A stretch of DNA of 64,000 bases. It comes from Nepenthes gracilis (taxonomy: Eukaryota > Streptophyta > Magnoliopsida > Caryophyllales > Nepenthaceae). This document shows, piece by piece, positions 1 to 12,996 of the stretch. Position 1 is the stretch's first letter; every line of letters begins with the position of its first letter. Under the pieces are notes generated by a model that saw nothing but the letters and a program-made list of their open reading frames with translations, searched no databases and was not told where the DNA came from. The stretch spans positions 12,348,923 to 12,412,922 of the forward strand of contig BSYO01000022.1 in assembly GCA_033239525.1 (NCBI GenBank), given 5' to 3'. The translations under genes and the position numbers were made by a program.

Positions 1-1425
1 TTATTGACTTGAGTATCTAAATATTTTCGGTAAAATCACATTCCCCATCATTTGACCTCTTGTTGAAAATTATGATGTGCAAGATTTGAGATTTAAACCG
101 AAATCAAATAAACGACTTAACTAAAATTTATTTAAAATTTAGATCTCGGATGCATCAATTATATAATATTCTAATAGTTCTCCACAATTCGATGGAGTTA
201 AATCTAAATCTAGAGGAGATTATTAGCCCTCTATTTAACAAACTGAGACACATAATAAAATATTATTTTAAGTCAATGATTGAGAACTAGAGTTATAGTT
301 TAAATGAGTTAAAAATATACTCTTATTATAAATTTATTAGCTTATCTTTTGGGTTGTCAACTCTGTAAGAATGCAACTGGCACCCCAGAGTCGTGTCACT
401 ATAATAATCATTAAAATCTTTAATCTGTTTACTTTTAGAAAAAAAAAAAAAAATAAAATTATAAAGCATGTGATAAAGAGAGATATAGTTGACTGCAACA
501 AAAGAGGTCGGGGAACCTAAAATGAACAAACTTAATTTTGTCATAGGAGGAAAATATGAAGCAATGAAAAAACCCATTATAAATAAGGTAAAATTTATTT
601 ATCCATCTACTTTATATTGGTCTGTTATTGTTAATAAATGACAGTACTAAGTGTATTTTGAAAATAGTCTCCTAATATCAGTTATAAAACATATTTGACT
701 ATAATAGGGAAGGCTGCCTTATTAACTAAAAAGGGATGTTGCTTTATAAATTACAAAAAATTTGAATTAATTTTTTTTTTGAGAAGCATATTGATGTTAT
801 TTATTAGATAAAAAAATTATCAGATAAAATTTATATTTTTTTAAAAAAATTATTCAAATGAGTATTTTTATTTTTAATATTAGATTAATATTTAAAATAT
901 ATTAATATTATAAAAATAAATCTACAAAATATACTACATGTTCTTTTTTATACTTTTTAATTATTATTATTAAATTTTTATTTAATAATAGAGATTAAAA
1001 ATATATTAAAATAATTACATTTAATGAATATATAGTCTCGAAATTCCTCAAAGAATGATAAATATATTAAAAGGCTGCAGGTCCATTAAATTTCCCCAAT
1101 ATTAAAAAGCAATTAAATCTCACTAAGTACTTATCATGGAATTGAAGATTTAATGCCCGTCAGCACTCAATTATTTCGGCCATAAAACCTTCCCCGGTAG
1201 GTTATTATTGCACCCTAGTTTTCTTTTTCCCAGTTCCTTCAAATTATGTTATTATTATTATTATTTTTATTATTATTATTTTGTATTGGCATGTACTGCA
1301 CGACAGATTAAACACCGGTGCAACTCATATTATAAAATAAAATATTTAGATGATAATTTCAAAATTTTTAATTTTTATAAAATATAATATTTTATCTACT
1401 TATATTTATATATATAATTAATATA
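1..1425. repeat. AT-rich flank; left copy of a dispersed segmental duplication (about 160-1425)
   Basis: No gene is visible. From about 160 onward the sequence matches, with small indels, the segments 24425-25174, 51504-51785 and 53392-53670 read in that order. Shared landmarks include 'ttctccacaattcgat', 'tgagaactagagttatag', 'gcaggtccattaaattt' and 'acttatcatggaattgaa'. This copy lacks the 26 kb element and the 1.6 kb insert found in the other, so it acts as an empty-site reference for both. An alternative is that the unit is itself an unrecognised repeat family. The short frames inside it are AT-rich noise. Confidence 0.8.
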
Positions 1426-1429
1426 TCCC

Positions 1430-2400
1430 TGATTCTAGAATTGTAGAACAAATTAAAGAACCTTCCAATCTTCTGTTGCGGGTCAAATTGGATCCGATAT
1501 GATCCGATCTCCGTCGCTGTTAACCTGAAACCTACGCACCACAAATTACAAATAAGAGTTTAGAGAACGGTGGGATAACACTCCGACGCTCAAATCAGAA
1601 ATATTTCGCAATAAATAGAAAGATGCACGGGTTGATATAAACGTGGCGAGAATGTAGATATACACGAATGAGTGGAGTGAGTGGGATGTTTGAGGAGGTT
1701 TGGCTTCGTGGGTTGCACCGTTATGGGTGGCTCACTATCGTCGTCGTGAAGTGGCGGTGGCTCGAGGAAGAGAGTTGGCTCGTTCTCCTCAAAGCCTTGA
1801 GTGTAGGGTGAGGGATCAAACACTTGATCTTCGGTTACCGCTTTTCTCTCTCAAGAAAGTTTGGATAAGATTCTAGAATCGGTCCATCTCTCCGTAGTAG
1901 GAAAGAGTATTTGTAAGCTCTTTCAGGGAGGCTTTGGGAGCCAAAATCTCCAACAAGTGGCTTGGCGGGATTCATCGGTCACTGCGTGTTGGCGGTGGCT
2001 AGCGTGTCAGTTGTCACCTTCTGAAGCCAAGGAGACTATCGTCGGGCGTGGCCAACGCTAGGTCTGTTGACTTTGCTTGGATTGGTTGTCTGGTTGCGGG
2101 GGCGGTGTGCACTGCAGCTTTTAAGCATTGACTTCATCTCCCATTGGTTGACATTTTCTAAGCCGGCGCCTGCAGCACTGACCACCTGCGACCGTCTCTA
2201 CAAGCAAGTGCGCGTGCCAATTGGTTGCTCATCTGGAGCGCCAAGTGGGCCATGCCTCTGGATTCTTTGGGATACCATAGCTAGGCTTGGGCCCGTCTGC
2301 TGGTTGGACCTGTATTCTTTCAGTTGGGCTTGCTGATCCTAGACCCAATTCTGTGCTAGACCCATCACTAGCCTTTCATACTTGGGGAGGGCCTATTGTC
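1430..2400 (-). mobile_element. Tat-type LTR (minus orientation)
   Basis: Read on the minus strand it matches the 25175-25993 LTR: 'caaccaatccaagcaa', a 'gagcttacaaatactc' TATA-like region, a 'gatttgagc(g/a)tcgga' block, a 'tgtaatttgtggtgcgtagg' block and a 'tttgacccgcaac' U5 end. It is strongly diverged. Its terminal TG/CA is not clear on the inner side, so the 2400 limit is an estimate. The 77-residue minus-strand frame inside it (1590-1823) is LTR sequence, not a host gene. Confidence 0.7.
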
Positions 2401-2639
2401 GGGGCCTTGCATGTTAAAGGTGGGTCCCACTGATTGTCCGCGAGGGCTTCCTCGAGATGCGCTGGTCTTCATCTTCCAGTGAAGCTATTCCTTCCCCACA
2501 TGAATATGCAGCCTTTTAGGGGTGTTGTAGGGATTTGATACTCTGTTCAGAAAGATCAGTCGTCTAGGAATCGGCTCCACATTGATTGCTTTCCTTTTTT
2601 TTGATTGGCCATTGGGTGGCACACCACTCTGGGAGCTCA

Positions 2640-3350
2640 TTGGGCTTTCATGCGACTATAAATTCAGGGGTTCCTGCTTGAGTGATTCACACTTAGCCAT
2701 TTGTTTGTGAAGCAATGCGGAGTCATTGTCTCGTCGTGCGCCCTACGGAGTTCCACAAAGGGATCGGATGGATTTGCAAGAGATTTGCAGCCGCTGTTGA
2801 AGCTTGTTGTCACGCCTTTTCTGTGGACGATTTCTTGTTGTAATGAGGGTGGCTCGACCACTCTGCAATTGTCGTGTGCCTCCTCTTTGGTTAGTCAGGA
2901 CTCCCAATCGTAGAGGGAGCGCGGTGAGGCTGGCATGCTGTTTTTGGGGATTCTGTTCCCTTGAAAGCATGTCGTTGCTACCTCTTGCCGCGGCTGATCG
3001 TTCGTATATGATACTTGAAGAGGGAACGAGTCCCAAAGTTCCCTTAGGCCGCACTTAGGAGCGTCATAGTTCCAGTGGGACTCCTAATGGATGCCTTTCC
3101 TTCGCCTATGGCTGACCCAATCTCGCCTGCAGTGTGGGATTAGCATCCACTCCGTTTCTCCGGGAGTGGATTGGTGTCAGGGTAATGCGACCAAAATGAG
3201 AAGATGTGCATCTATGCCCTATGTTGATCTCTACTGGGGGCGTTGTTATTCTGAGCTTCTTGTACTTCTTGTTCCCTTATACTTTCATTGATGCAAGCTT
3301 TGTACTTTGTGAAGAATAATTTTAATAAATAAAAGCAGTAGTTTGTCTTT
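2640..3350 (+). pseudogene. Antisense unit 0 of the Tat module, copy 1 (decayed)
   Basis: A TATA-like 'ctataaatt' lies at about 2656. It is followed by a weakly coding stretch and by a 'tttaataaataaaa' polyadenylation-like signal near 3322-3336. The minus strand of 50420-49690 matches it, including the TATA region, the block around 'ggatcggatggat', the 'gttgtcacgc(c/t)' block and the AATAAA end. Several stops occur in every frame and I recognise no domain. The unit looks like a small Pol II transcription unit carried antisense in a retrotransposon; whether it ever encoded protein is unclear. Confidence 0.5.
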
Positions 3351-3539
3351 TATATCTTGTGTCGTTGGATATTTTTCGTTGCTTCGCATGGTATGACTCA
3401 AGGGTAGTGGGGCCCTCTCACCACCTTATATGCTTGACTGCTTGCTTATTATAAGCATCTAGTGGCTTTCGGCCATATGTGCCAGTGCCCATCCCTTGAG
3501 TCCATGCTTAAACTATCGGCAGGATGGCTTAGCAGGAGT

Positions 3540-6500
3540 TGTAACATCCTAAACTCGAGTCCCCAAATTCGATTCGGACCATCCAAATAAAATCTCAAAT
3601 TATCCGAAATCATCAATTCCAAGTCATAGATTACAACACCAAACAACTTGATTGCACTCTAATTATCGCATCACTAACAATTAAGATACCATAAATGATT
3701 ATCATAATTGTATCATAAATTAAGCATCCATAATACCGATAATAAATTACTTGAAATAAAAACAACGATGTCCACAATGTCAAATCCTCATAAATGAAAA
3801 TTTTGATAAATATCTAAAAGTTAACGAATAACAAAAAGTCTTAGATCTTTATCCCGAGAGCCTCAAACTCTGATATCATCTCTATTTGGTGGCTATCCAA
3901 AATCACGCAATCTCTTTTATCCTGATGTCAACCTATCTAATTTGGAGCCAATAAAATACAAGAGTGAGTCGAATACCCAACAAATAAAAATAGTCCAATA
4001 ATAAAGGAATACAATTAAGCATCTCGGATGATAAATATTGAATAAAATTAATAATAGCAAGTGATATACCAACTACTATTCAAGACTAAATAACATGTCA
4101 TGTCCACGACTCGAATGCCACATGAAAGGCTAGGTGTCAAGGAAGTAATATGGATTCCATTGAATTTGATCATTAGCTCAATACGAGGTCACCGCTATAC
4201 AAATAACCAAAAATCTCTATGGACCTTATTTTACCAAAGTGAACCAAATGTCGCGTATTTACGCTCCCAATAGTTGTGTAAGTCCCACGAGGTTATCCAT
4301 GTCCATGGTATCCCCACTACCCCTACAGTCCTCCCAGAGGCTGTACGCATAGCATACTCATACCATCTCCGATACCCCTCACAAATGATATTTCTGATAT
4401 CATCATCTACAATGGTCACTAGGTTATAAGTATCCCTCCTCAATATCAATGACCTCAACCTCTGGAATGGAATCCGTATTGAAAAAGTACAGACTACTCC
4501 ACGGTCTCACGAACTCCCATTCATTCGATTATCGTAGAGTCTTCGTATACTCTCTTTTACTTATCTATAAAATGCCAATAAGATATAGGCACACTGTTAA
4601 GGTTAACACAAAGAATATTTTTATTGGATTGCATCAATAAGATACAAGAATAATCACGTAACCGATTATTAGTATTTCAGGCATACCAACACTCACGCAT
4701 AGTTTCATATAATATATTTTACCACCAATATAAATCAATATACTCATAATATACCATCATATATATATATATATACTCAAACACACAACATCAAGCCGTA
4801 TACGGTTTCCTCTACACACCCGCACCTTTCTCATCACTGCTCGTATACAACCACACAGCCGCAGCCCCACATGCCTCTACGCACTCATGGATGCACACAC
4901 CAACAGCACATGCTGTTTACCCTCACCCACACACACAACGCATGCACTCAGCCGGCAACCCACACTGTCCAACAGCACCCATGCTGCACCCAACACACAC
5001 CTGCGTCGCCCCATCCACTTCTCACCATCTCCAGCCCAACACGTGCACGACTGAGCCAAGCACTCTGTTCTCTCAGCCGTATGTCGGTTATCACGGATGA
5101 TGAGACAACTTCAACTTTCATCATTCACAAGTAAAATTAGTAAGTTCTTCACATAATTTTACTGACCACTACGCTCCCATTCTACATGAGTCCCTCGAAC
5201 CCACCCATTTCCACTGTCCAGAGGCAAGGCTCTGTTTTTCCAAATCGGTCAACAATACCATTGATTTACCACATTCCACGGTGGAAACTAGGAGAATCAA
5301 CATTAATGAAGGAAAGAGAAGGTTTACTTGCAAAAATAATGGGGTTTAATTATTCCTTCCATTGTTGGGTCATGGGACCTGAATGGGAACTAGAAATAGA
5401 GCATGGTGCTCTATTTCTATGGCCGAGTTAAATCCCAAAAATTTGGAGGTGTTGAGCTAACCGATCCTGTGAGTACGTGGTCCGAATAGCGAAAAAATGT
5501 GCCGATTTAGTGAGTCTATCGACGATCACCCAGACAGCGTCATGATGTTTAGATAACCTCGGTAGACCCATGACAAAGTCCATTGTTATATCTTTTCACT
5601 TCCAACTCAGATTTGGCAGTGATTGTAGGAACCCTAATGGCTTTTTTGCTCTGCTTTGAGCTGTTGACAAACTAGGCATTTTTGACGTAATTCACAATCT
5701 CCCGCTTCATATTTCTCCACCAAAACATCTTTCTCATGTCTTGATACATCTTATTGATTCTCGGATGAACGGTGTACTGTGATCGATGGGCTTCCTTCAT
5801 AATTACCCCCTTGATTTCTTGATCATTTGGCACATAGAGAGCTATTGATTTCTTGATTTCTTGATATCTCTATTAGGAAAATTACTAAATTCCCCATTCA
5901 TCAACAAGCCCAAGAGATCGGCCAATTTCTCACAGAGTCGTGACTCTGCGTTCAGTTGCCCAAGTTTGCAACCCTTGGTTTTCACATTTTTTTTCCCAAA
6001 TCCGAACATGAAATTAGAGATTCGACATTAACAAGCATGAATGAAGAGTTTATTTTGCAAGGTGGAAATTTTACTTGCTTCAATTTCCTCTTCATTTTCG
6101 GTGGCGGCGGCGGTGGCGGCAACTGCAGAGCAAATCTTGATTCGTCCTCCTTCTTTCCTAACCCTAATACCGTCTTAAATAATGAGAAGGTCGGTTAGGG
6201 ATTCGCCAAAGGTTTCCATATGAGGCCGATTCCAACCTCTATGGCCACTGCCCCACCGTGTGCCTCTTTCCTTCTTCTTCCCTTCCCTTCCCTTCCCTTC
6301 TTCTTTCCTTTCTTCTCTTTACCTTTTCTTTTCTTTCTGTCTTTTTTTCTTTCCTTTCCTTTCTTTCTTTTCTTCTCCCATTTCATTTCTTTCTTTTTTT
6401 TTTTTGTATTATTATTATTATTATACGTTTTATTATTATTAATATTATTTATTAATACATTTAATTATTTATTATTAGTTATTATTTATTTATTTATTTA

Positions 6501-7041
6501 TTCATTTATCATTATATATATTATTATATATTTTTTATAATAAAAAATATTAATTAATTAATTATATAATTACCCTTAAAAATATATCTAAAATTTTAAC
6601 CACAATTTCTAATATTTTAACTTCTTTTAAATTTAATTATATTTTTGGCCAATAAATTTTGATACACTAAGGTCCATCCAATAATTGTTTATTTAATTAG
6701 CTCGGTTCAAAATTATGTTAATTTAATCTAAACTTTAATTAATGGTCCAAGCATCTAGACCCAATTAATTGATCCATTCAAACTTATTAGGTCCAAATAT
6801 TTAATATCTACTTAATTTAAATACATTCAAGTTCACTCAATAATCTGATCCAATAATTAAACTAACTCAAATGAATGGCTCCAAATATCTACACCCAATT
6901 CAACTGTCCAAATACTCAAGGCTCATATTTTTAGCTCAATCATAAGATTTATCCCAAAATAATTACTAAATTAGTCAAATAATTATTAAAATTAATTAGA
7001 TAATTTATTTTTATAAACTCAAAAATATTTGAAATGTTACA
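3540..7041 (-). mobile_element. Solo LTR of long-LTR gypsy family (copy A), TSD ggagt/ggaat
   Basis: It begins TGTAACATCC and ends AAATGTTACA, the inverted termini of the family also seen at 9601 and 12997. Flanks 3535-3539 (ggagt) and 7042-7046 (ggaat) are a 5-bp TSD with one mismatch. It contains the family's CA-rich block (4770-5060), pyrimidine tract (6258-6400) and TTA-rich tract (6405-6545). It is about 480 bp longer than copies C and D because it carries an integrase fragment. The 60-106-residue frames here are simple-sequence artefacts. Confidence 0.82.
5450..5900 (-). pseudogene. Integrase core fragment captured inside the solo LTR
   Basis: On the minus strand 5465-5550 reads as a gypsy integrase motif of the form 'HDAVWVIVDRLTKSAHF'. 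Nearby sequence matches the integrase region of the chromovirus at 43180-42860, including 'catatttctccaccaaaa' and 'gacgatcacccagacagcg' versus 'caacaatcacccaaatagc'. It replaces the segment that copies C and D carry between 'cccaaaattaag' and the 'gagccggagctc' region. It is non-functional on its own. Confidence 0.75.
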
Positions 7042-8345
7042 GGAATCATTTGCAAACTTGCGCTGTCCATACCACACCTTGGCTAGCTGATTAATATTGA
7101 GGAGGGCACGTCAATCAGGTCTCGTCTGTATTTAATGCCCGGGGAACTGTAGGGCTGTTGCATGTAATAGCTTTTCTTAAAAAGGCACGATACTTCAGTG
7201 CCTCACCACACAAAGGGATTTTGTTGGGCGGTGGAACACCTTCCCATAGTTAAACGACGTTGTCTTCTTGTGGGAGCTTTCACTATTTAAGCTCCAAGCA
7301 TTCCTCCAATTTAGGCATCCTTTTGTTGCAGAGAGGTGCGAAATCTAAGCATGTAGTTGTCCCCTTTCTTCTTTTTCGTTGCGGTTACGCTGATGGCCAA
7401 CAGGGTGTGTGATGTCGTTCTAGGGCCGTTGGTAAGGTCGTCTTCTTCTTGTGGGTTTGAGCGTCCAGCCGAGGAGTCTTGATGGAGAGAGCAAGAGTTA
7501 AGAGGTCATGACGAGGCTGGGCCTGCTGCAGTAGTAGAGGAAGGTTGCTACTCGGAGCCTTCAATCGTTAGGACGTTGAGGTTTCTGAGGGTACCACTAG
7601 GCATTGAATCTGAAAGGGCATCCAACTCCTCTCGGCGCCGAAGACCTGAGAGAGTCGGTTTGCCGCCCCGCCGTATCATACGAGCAGTGGAGGATATTGA
7701 GACTCGGGTGCATGTTGCTGTTGCCAGAATCGAATAGACTCGGGTACGAGCGGTTCACTTCAAACAAGTATGGTCGGAGGCGGAGTCAAAAGTGTCACAG
7801 TTAGCCGACGTCAATTCACAGGCCCAAAGCCAGATCTCCACTCTTCAGGAGGAACTTGAGCAGTGTTGGGTGTGGCTTAGAGAGGAACACATCGTCCATG
7901 CGCGGCAAGAGGCCAAGTTGAGGTCGAGAGTCCAGCCGGAAGAGCTCCTTCCCATGTTGGAAGGGAGGTTTCAGGAAGGCATTCGACTTAGCTAGAGAAT
8001 AGCTTTGTTGGCGGTATCAAGCTTCCGCGTGGGCCTCTTGGACTCTAGGAATTCAGGTGCCCGGATGCGCTCAGAGCTGACCGAGTTCAGGACTCCCAAT
8101 CTTGCCGAGCCTGGAGGGGGCAAATACTTGTATTTTGCGACCACTGGTCAGCTTTTCCAGTAAAAAAACTTCATTAGTGAAACGATTTAATAAAATTTTC
8201 TTATTGACTAAGCAATTTGTTGCATTCGGATGACTCGTTTGTCCTTCCTGCCTGTATTCTAGAAGGATTGTTGCCATCGCTTCTGATGGCTTGTATCATT
8301 GCATTAAATACATGGTGTGACAATTGAGACTTGGAAGGCCGCTGC
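7042..8345 (+). pseudogene. Antisense unit 1 of the Tat module, copy 1 (coiled-coil protein remnant)
   Basis: A TATA-like 'cactatttaagctcc' at 7281-7295 precedes an ATG at 7393 (MANRVCD...), whose frame stops after about 29 codons. Later sequence encodes '...LRFLRVP' (about 7575-7595) and a heptad-like coiled coil (about 7795-7995, 'QISTLQEELEQ', 'LPMLEGRFQEGIRLS'). An AATAAAA signal lies near 8190. The minus strand of 38760-37400 is homologous ('RGHDEIVPS', 'MRFLRVP', 'MLERRFHEGIQLA'). No catalytic motif is visible. Frameshifts and stops mark it as dead. Confidence 0.6.
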
Positions 8346-9600
8346 TGTAACGACCCGAGCTCGGATCCCCAAACTCGACGCGGACCGTCACGGTGAAAAT
8401 CTGGAATCATCCGATATCATCAATTATACATCATCAATGAACTCAACATCATTAAAAATAGCATTAATGAACCTCATAAATGTATCATTAATTCATTATC
8501 CATAATAGTAATAATAAATAATTTCAATAACCTCGATGTCCAAAATATCAATCATCATAATAAAAATCTAATAAACGTCCAATAAGAAACAAAACCAATA
8601 AAAACCTTAAATCTCTATCCTGAGAGTCTCGATCTCTGAGATCACCTCTGGCTAGAGTCTATACAATAACACGCGATCTCTTTTATTTTACTATCAACCC
8701 GTCTATTCTGGAGCCAATAAAATATAATGATGAACCGAATGCCCAACAAGTAAAAATAAACAATAATAGAGGAATACAATAAAATATCTCGAATGATAAC
8801 ATAATAAATAAAATTAACAATAACAGGTGATGTATTAACTACCGTCCGAGATTCAACAAGTTGGGTCTACAACCCCGAAACTATATGAACAACTAGATAT
8901 CAAGAAAGTAATAGGGATTCCATCGAATCCGATCATCAACTCAATACGAGGTCATCACAATATAAATGAAAGAAGTCTCCATGGACCTTATTCTATCATA
9001 ATGAACCAAAGGCCGCGTATTTACGCTCCCAAAAGTTGGGTGAGTACCACGAGGTTACCCAGTATCCATGGTATCCTCACTACCCCTACAGTCCTCCCAG
9101 AGACCGTATCCGTAGTATGGTCGTACCATTTTCGATACCCCTCGCCAATGATATCCCAGATATCATCATTTATTATGGTTGTTAGGTTATAAGTATCCAT
9201 TCGTAATATCAACAACCTCAACATCTAGAATGGAATCAATATTGAAAAAGTGTTGACTACTATACGATCTTACGGACTCCCATACGCCCAGTTACTGTAG
9301 AATCTTCATACACTCTCCTTTACTTATCCATAATGGAATCAGTATTAGAAAGGTGTAGACTACACTAAGGTTCTGTAACTTCCCATTCAACTCGATACCT
9401 TAGTATTTCCATATGCCATCATCAACTTAGTCATAGAGTGTCAATAAATATACGCATGCCAACAAGGTTAACACAAAGAATAATTTATTGGAATTTATCA
9501 ATGAGATACAGGAATAATCAGTTGACAGGCTGTTATCATTCTTACCCAAGCACACAATATAAACATATACAACCAACACATATATAATAGTAATAATAGT
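8346..9600 (-). repeat. Partial LTR (B), first 1255 bp
   Basis: It starts TGTAACGACCCGAG and runs collinear with the first about 1.25 kb of LTR C. It breaks in a TA/TAA-rich stretch and is followed directly by the start of LTR C. The outer TSD half lies to its left and none lies at the B/C junction. A partial tandem duplication of the LTR explains this more simply than a separate insertion. Confidence 0.75.
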
Positions 9601-12367
9601 TGTAACGACCTGAGTTCAGATCCCTGAACTTGACCCGGACCGTCACGATGAAAATTTGGAATCATCCGATATCATCAAATATACATCATCAATGAACTCA
9701 ACATCATTAAAAATATCATTAATGAACCTCATAAATGCATCATTAATTCATTATCCATAATAGTAATAATAAATAATTTCAATAACCTCGATGTCCAAAA
9801 TATCAATCATCATAATAAAAATCTAATAAACGTCCAATAGTTACAGAACTAACAAAAATCTTAAATCTCTATCATGGGAGTCTCGATCTCTGAGATCACC
9901 TCTGCCTGGAGTCTACACAATAACACGCGATCTTTTTTATTCTACTATCAACCTGTCTATTTTGGAGCTAATAAAATGTAAGGGTAAGCCGAATGCCCAA
10001 CAAGTAAAAATAAACAATAATAGGGGAATACAATAAAATATCTCGGACGATAACATATTGAACAAAATTAATAATAACAGGTGATGTACTAACAACTGTC
10101 CGAGATTCAACACGTCGGGTCTATAATACCAAAACCATATGAACAACTAGATATCAAGAAAGCAATAGGGATTCCATCGAATCCGATCATCAGCTCAATA
10201 CCAGGTCACAACAGTTTGAATGATAGAAGTCTCTATGGACCTTATTCTACCATAGTGAACCAAAGGCCGCGTATTTACGCCCCCAACGGTTGGGGAGTAT
10301 CACGAGTTTACTCGGTATCTATGGTATCCCCACTACCCCTACAGTCCTCCCGAAAGGCTGTATCAGTAGCATGGTTATACCATCTCCGATACCCCTCGCC
10401 AATGATATCCTAGGCATCATTATCTACGATGGACACTAGGTTATAAATGTCCTTTCGCAAAATCAATAACCACAACCCCCCGAATGGAATTAATATTGGA
10501 AAAGTATAGAATACTTTACGGTCCTACGGACTCTCATACGTCCGGTTACTGTAGAGTCTTCATACACTCTCCTTTACTTATCCATAATGGAATCAGTATC
10601 AGAAAGGTGTAGACCACACTAAGGTTTCGTAACCTCCCATTCGACTCATACCTTAGTATTTTCATACGTCATCCTCAACTTAGCTATAGAGTGCCAATAA
10701 ATCTACGCATGCCAACAAGGTCAACGCAAAGAATAATTTATCAGAATTTATCAATGAGATACAGGAATAATCAGTTAATATGCTATTATTATTCATACTC
10801 ATGTACACAATATAAACATATACATCCAACACGTATATAATATATATACATATTCTAGCTACGTATATAAATATCTTTATATTTAACCAACACAAACATA
10901 CACATCACATGCGCACACATTGCCCCACACTCACCGCGCATAGTGCACACACTTACCGTGCACAGTGCACATAGCAACACGTATACATACATAAATATTC
11001 ACATGTACTTCCACATATATGTGTATATATATATATATATACCAACTCATATACATATATATATTTATTTTCATATATATGTTTATTTATTCATTTATTT
11101 GCGCACGTATACATATAGACCTCCAGCACTCCATTCACTGTGCACCCACACACACAGCAGCTCATGCAGCTTCTCTAACGCATGCACACAGCGCACACTC
11201 AGCGCCGGCCGCGGCCACATAACCCAGTAGCACGCCCACTGCCACCAAGCCCACACACAATTCTACCCACGGCTGCACATCCTGTCAACAAGCAGCACAC
11301 ACACTGCAGTCTACACACACACAACTTTCATACTCACAACACACAGCAGCCCACGTTGCTCATGCTTATTCCCACACACGATGCACGCACGCACACACAG
11401 AGCACTATACACACATCCAGTAGCACACTACACCTTTATACTCACAGCAACACGCAGCAGCTCACAAGCCACATGTATAAATATATGTATAAATATATAC
11501 ATAAATATTCACATATACATCCACACACACAGATATATATATATATATATATATATATACCAATTCCGAATCCCTTAGTCCCGGCGTCAACTGACAGAAA
11601 CCCAACGATGCTCTGTTTTTCCCCAATTCCTCACTTTTCCTCAAACTTTGGAAATGATAGCACAAAATCTCCACACGAAGCAATAGTCCACATCTAAGAA
11701 TGATAGGGAAGGATTTGCTTGCGAAATAATGGGTTGGAGTCCTCTCACAGTCTCTGGGTCATTGGACCCAGTTGGAACAACAGGAAACTGTTTCCACGAC
11801 TAACCAAAAATTCCCAAAATTAAGGGTATATCACGCAAAAAAAAAAAAAAAATGATGCTTTGTGGCTCCAATAGATAATTTACAAAGCTCCAATTTATCA
11901 TTAATCCTCAAAGGGGTGCTCGTTTCTTCATCGAGCCGGAGCTCTGCATTTAGGTTCCTAAATTGTAACCCTTAATTTTCAACAGTTTCCGGCCAAATCA
12001 AAGCATGAAATCAGAGTAATGGCATCAACAAAAACAACAGAAGAATGAAATTCATGATAAAGGAGTTTTACTTGCCTCAATTTCCTCATTACACTTCGGC
12101 GTCAGCGGCAATCGCCATAGCAGATTTTAGGTTCGTCCTCTGCCGTTTTCTTTCCCTTCCCTAACCCTCATGCCACCTTCAGTAATGGAAAGGCCTGTAA
12201 GGGTTTTATCCCCCCTTTCCTTCTTCGTTATTACAATCCGCACCTCGTTTCTCTCCCTCCTCCTTTCTTCCTTTCACTTCCTTCCCTTTCTTTTCTCTCT
12301 TCTTTCCTTTTCTTTTCTTTCCTTCCTTTTTTCTTTTCTCTTCATTCCTTCTTTGGCCAATGCTTCC

Positions 12368-12409
<42 letters not shown>

Positions 12410-12640
12410 ATAAAATTAATTTCATAAATTACTCTAAATTTAATTAAGTGGCTCTACGATTATTCCTAAACCCTTGATCCAAATACTCTAATTTATTATA
12501 CCCAAATATCTAAATGCAATTCAGTGGTCCATATACCTCAAGTTCATATTTTCAGCCCCAATTATAAAATTTATGTCTAAAATTACTAAATATAATTATC
12601 TCAACTAAATAATAAAATTAAAATTATTTGAGGTGTTATA
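9601..12640 (-). repeat. LTR C (3' LTR in element orientation)
   Basis: It starts TGTAACGACC and ends GTGTTATA, one base from the expected GTGTTACA. It is near-identical along its length to 12997-16016. It contains CA/TA microsatellites (10900-11560), a pyrimidine tract (12240-12355) and (TTA)n at 12370-12408. Confidence 0.85.
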
Positions 12641-12996
12641 ATCTTTCTCCTTAAAAAATTTCGTCCTCGAAATATAGGTCTTGATCATCAATTAATTATC
12701 GATAACTTTCACAGTTCAGAATGATCAATAATCTTCGAAATCCTCAAGAAAATGCTATAAATTATTTTCTCAAACTAGAATAATCGCTGATATATTAAGT
12801 TCTTAGACCACTTAGTGAATCTAACTTCAAAATATCAAGCCTTGAAAGTCCTCTAAAATATATACTATTCTCTACTCCGACTTACAAAATATATCTGAGT
12901 CCTCGAATATCGTTGATTCGCATAATATCCTCAACCATTATCAATTCTAAAAATCGCAAGTATTCCCACAGATACTTAATTCTCTGATACCATAGT
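12641..12996 (-). other. Residual element interior with polypurine tract and primer-binding site
   Basis: On the minus strand it begins just inside LTR D with 'tggtatcagag' (12982-12992), the usual initiator-Met tRNA primer site. It ends with 'gaggacgaaattttttaagg' and a purine run abutting LTR C, the usual junction of plant gypsy pol and 3' LTR. All coding sequence between them is missing. The replication signals are therefore intact while the proteins would have to come from elsewhere. Confidence 0.8.

Noticed and set aside
1590..1823. 77-codon minus-strand frame with an acidic, Pro-rich start
   Set aside because: It lies within the minus-oriented Tat LTR and aligns with non-coding LTR sequence.
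6195..6540. Phe/Leu-rich and Lys-rich frames on both strands
   Set aside because: Artefacts of the pyrimidine tract and TTA repeats in solo LTR A.
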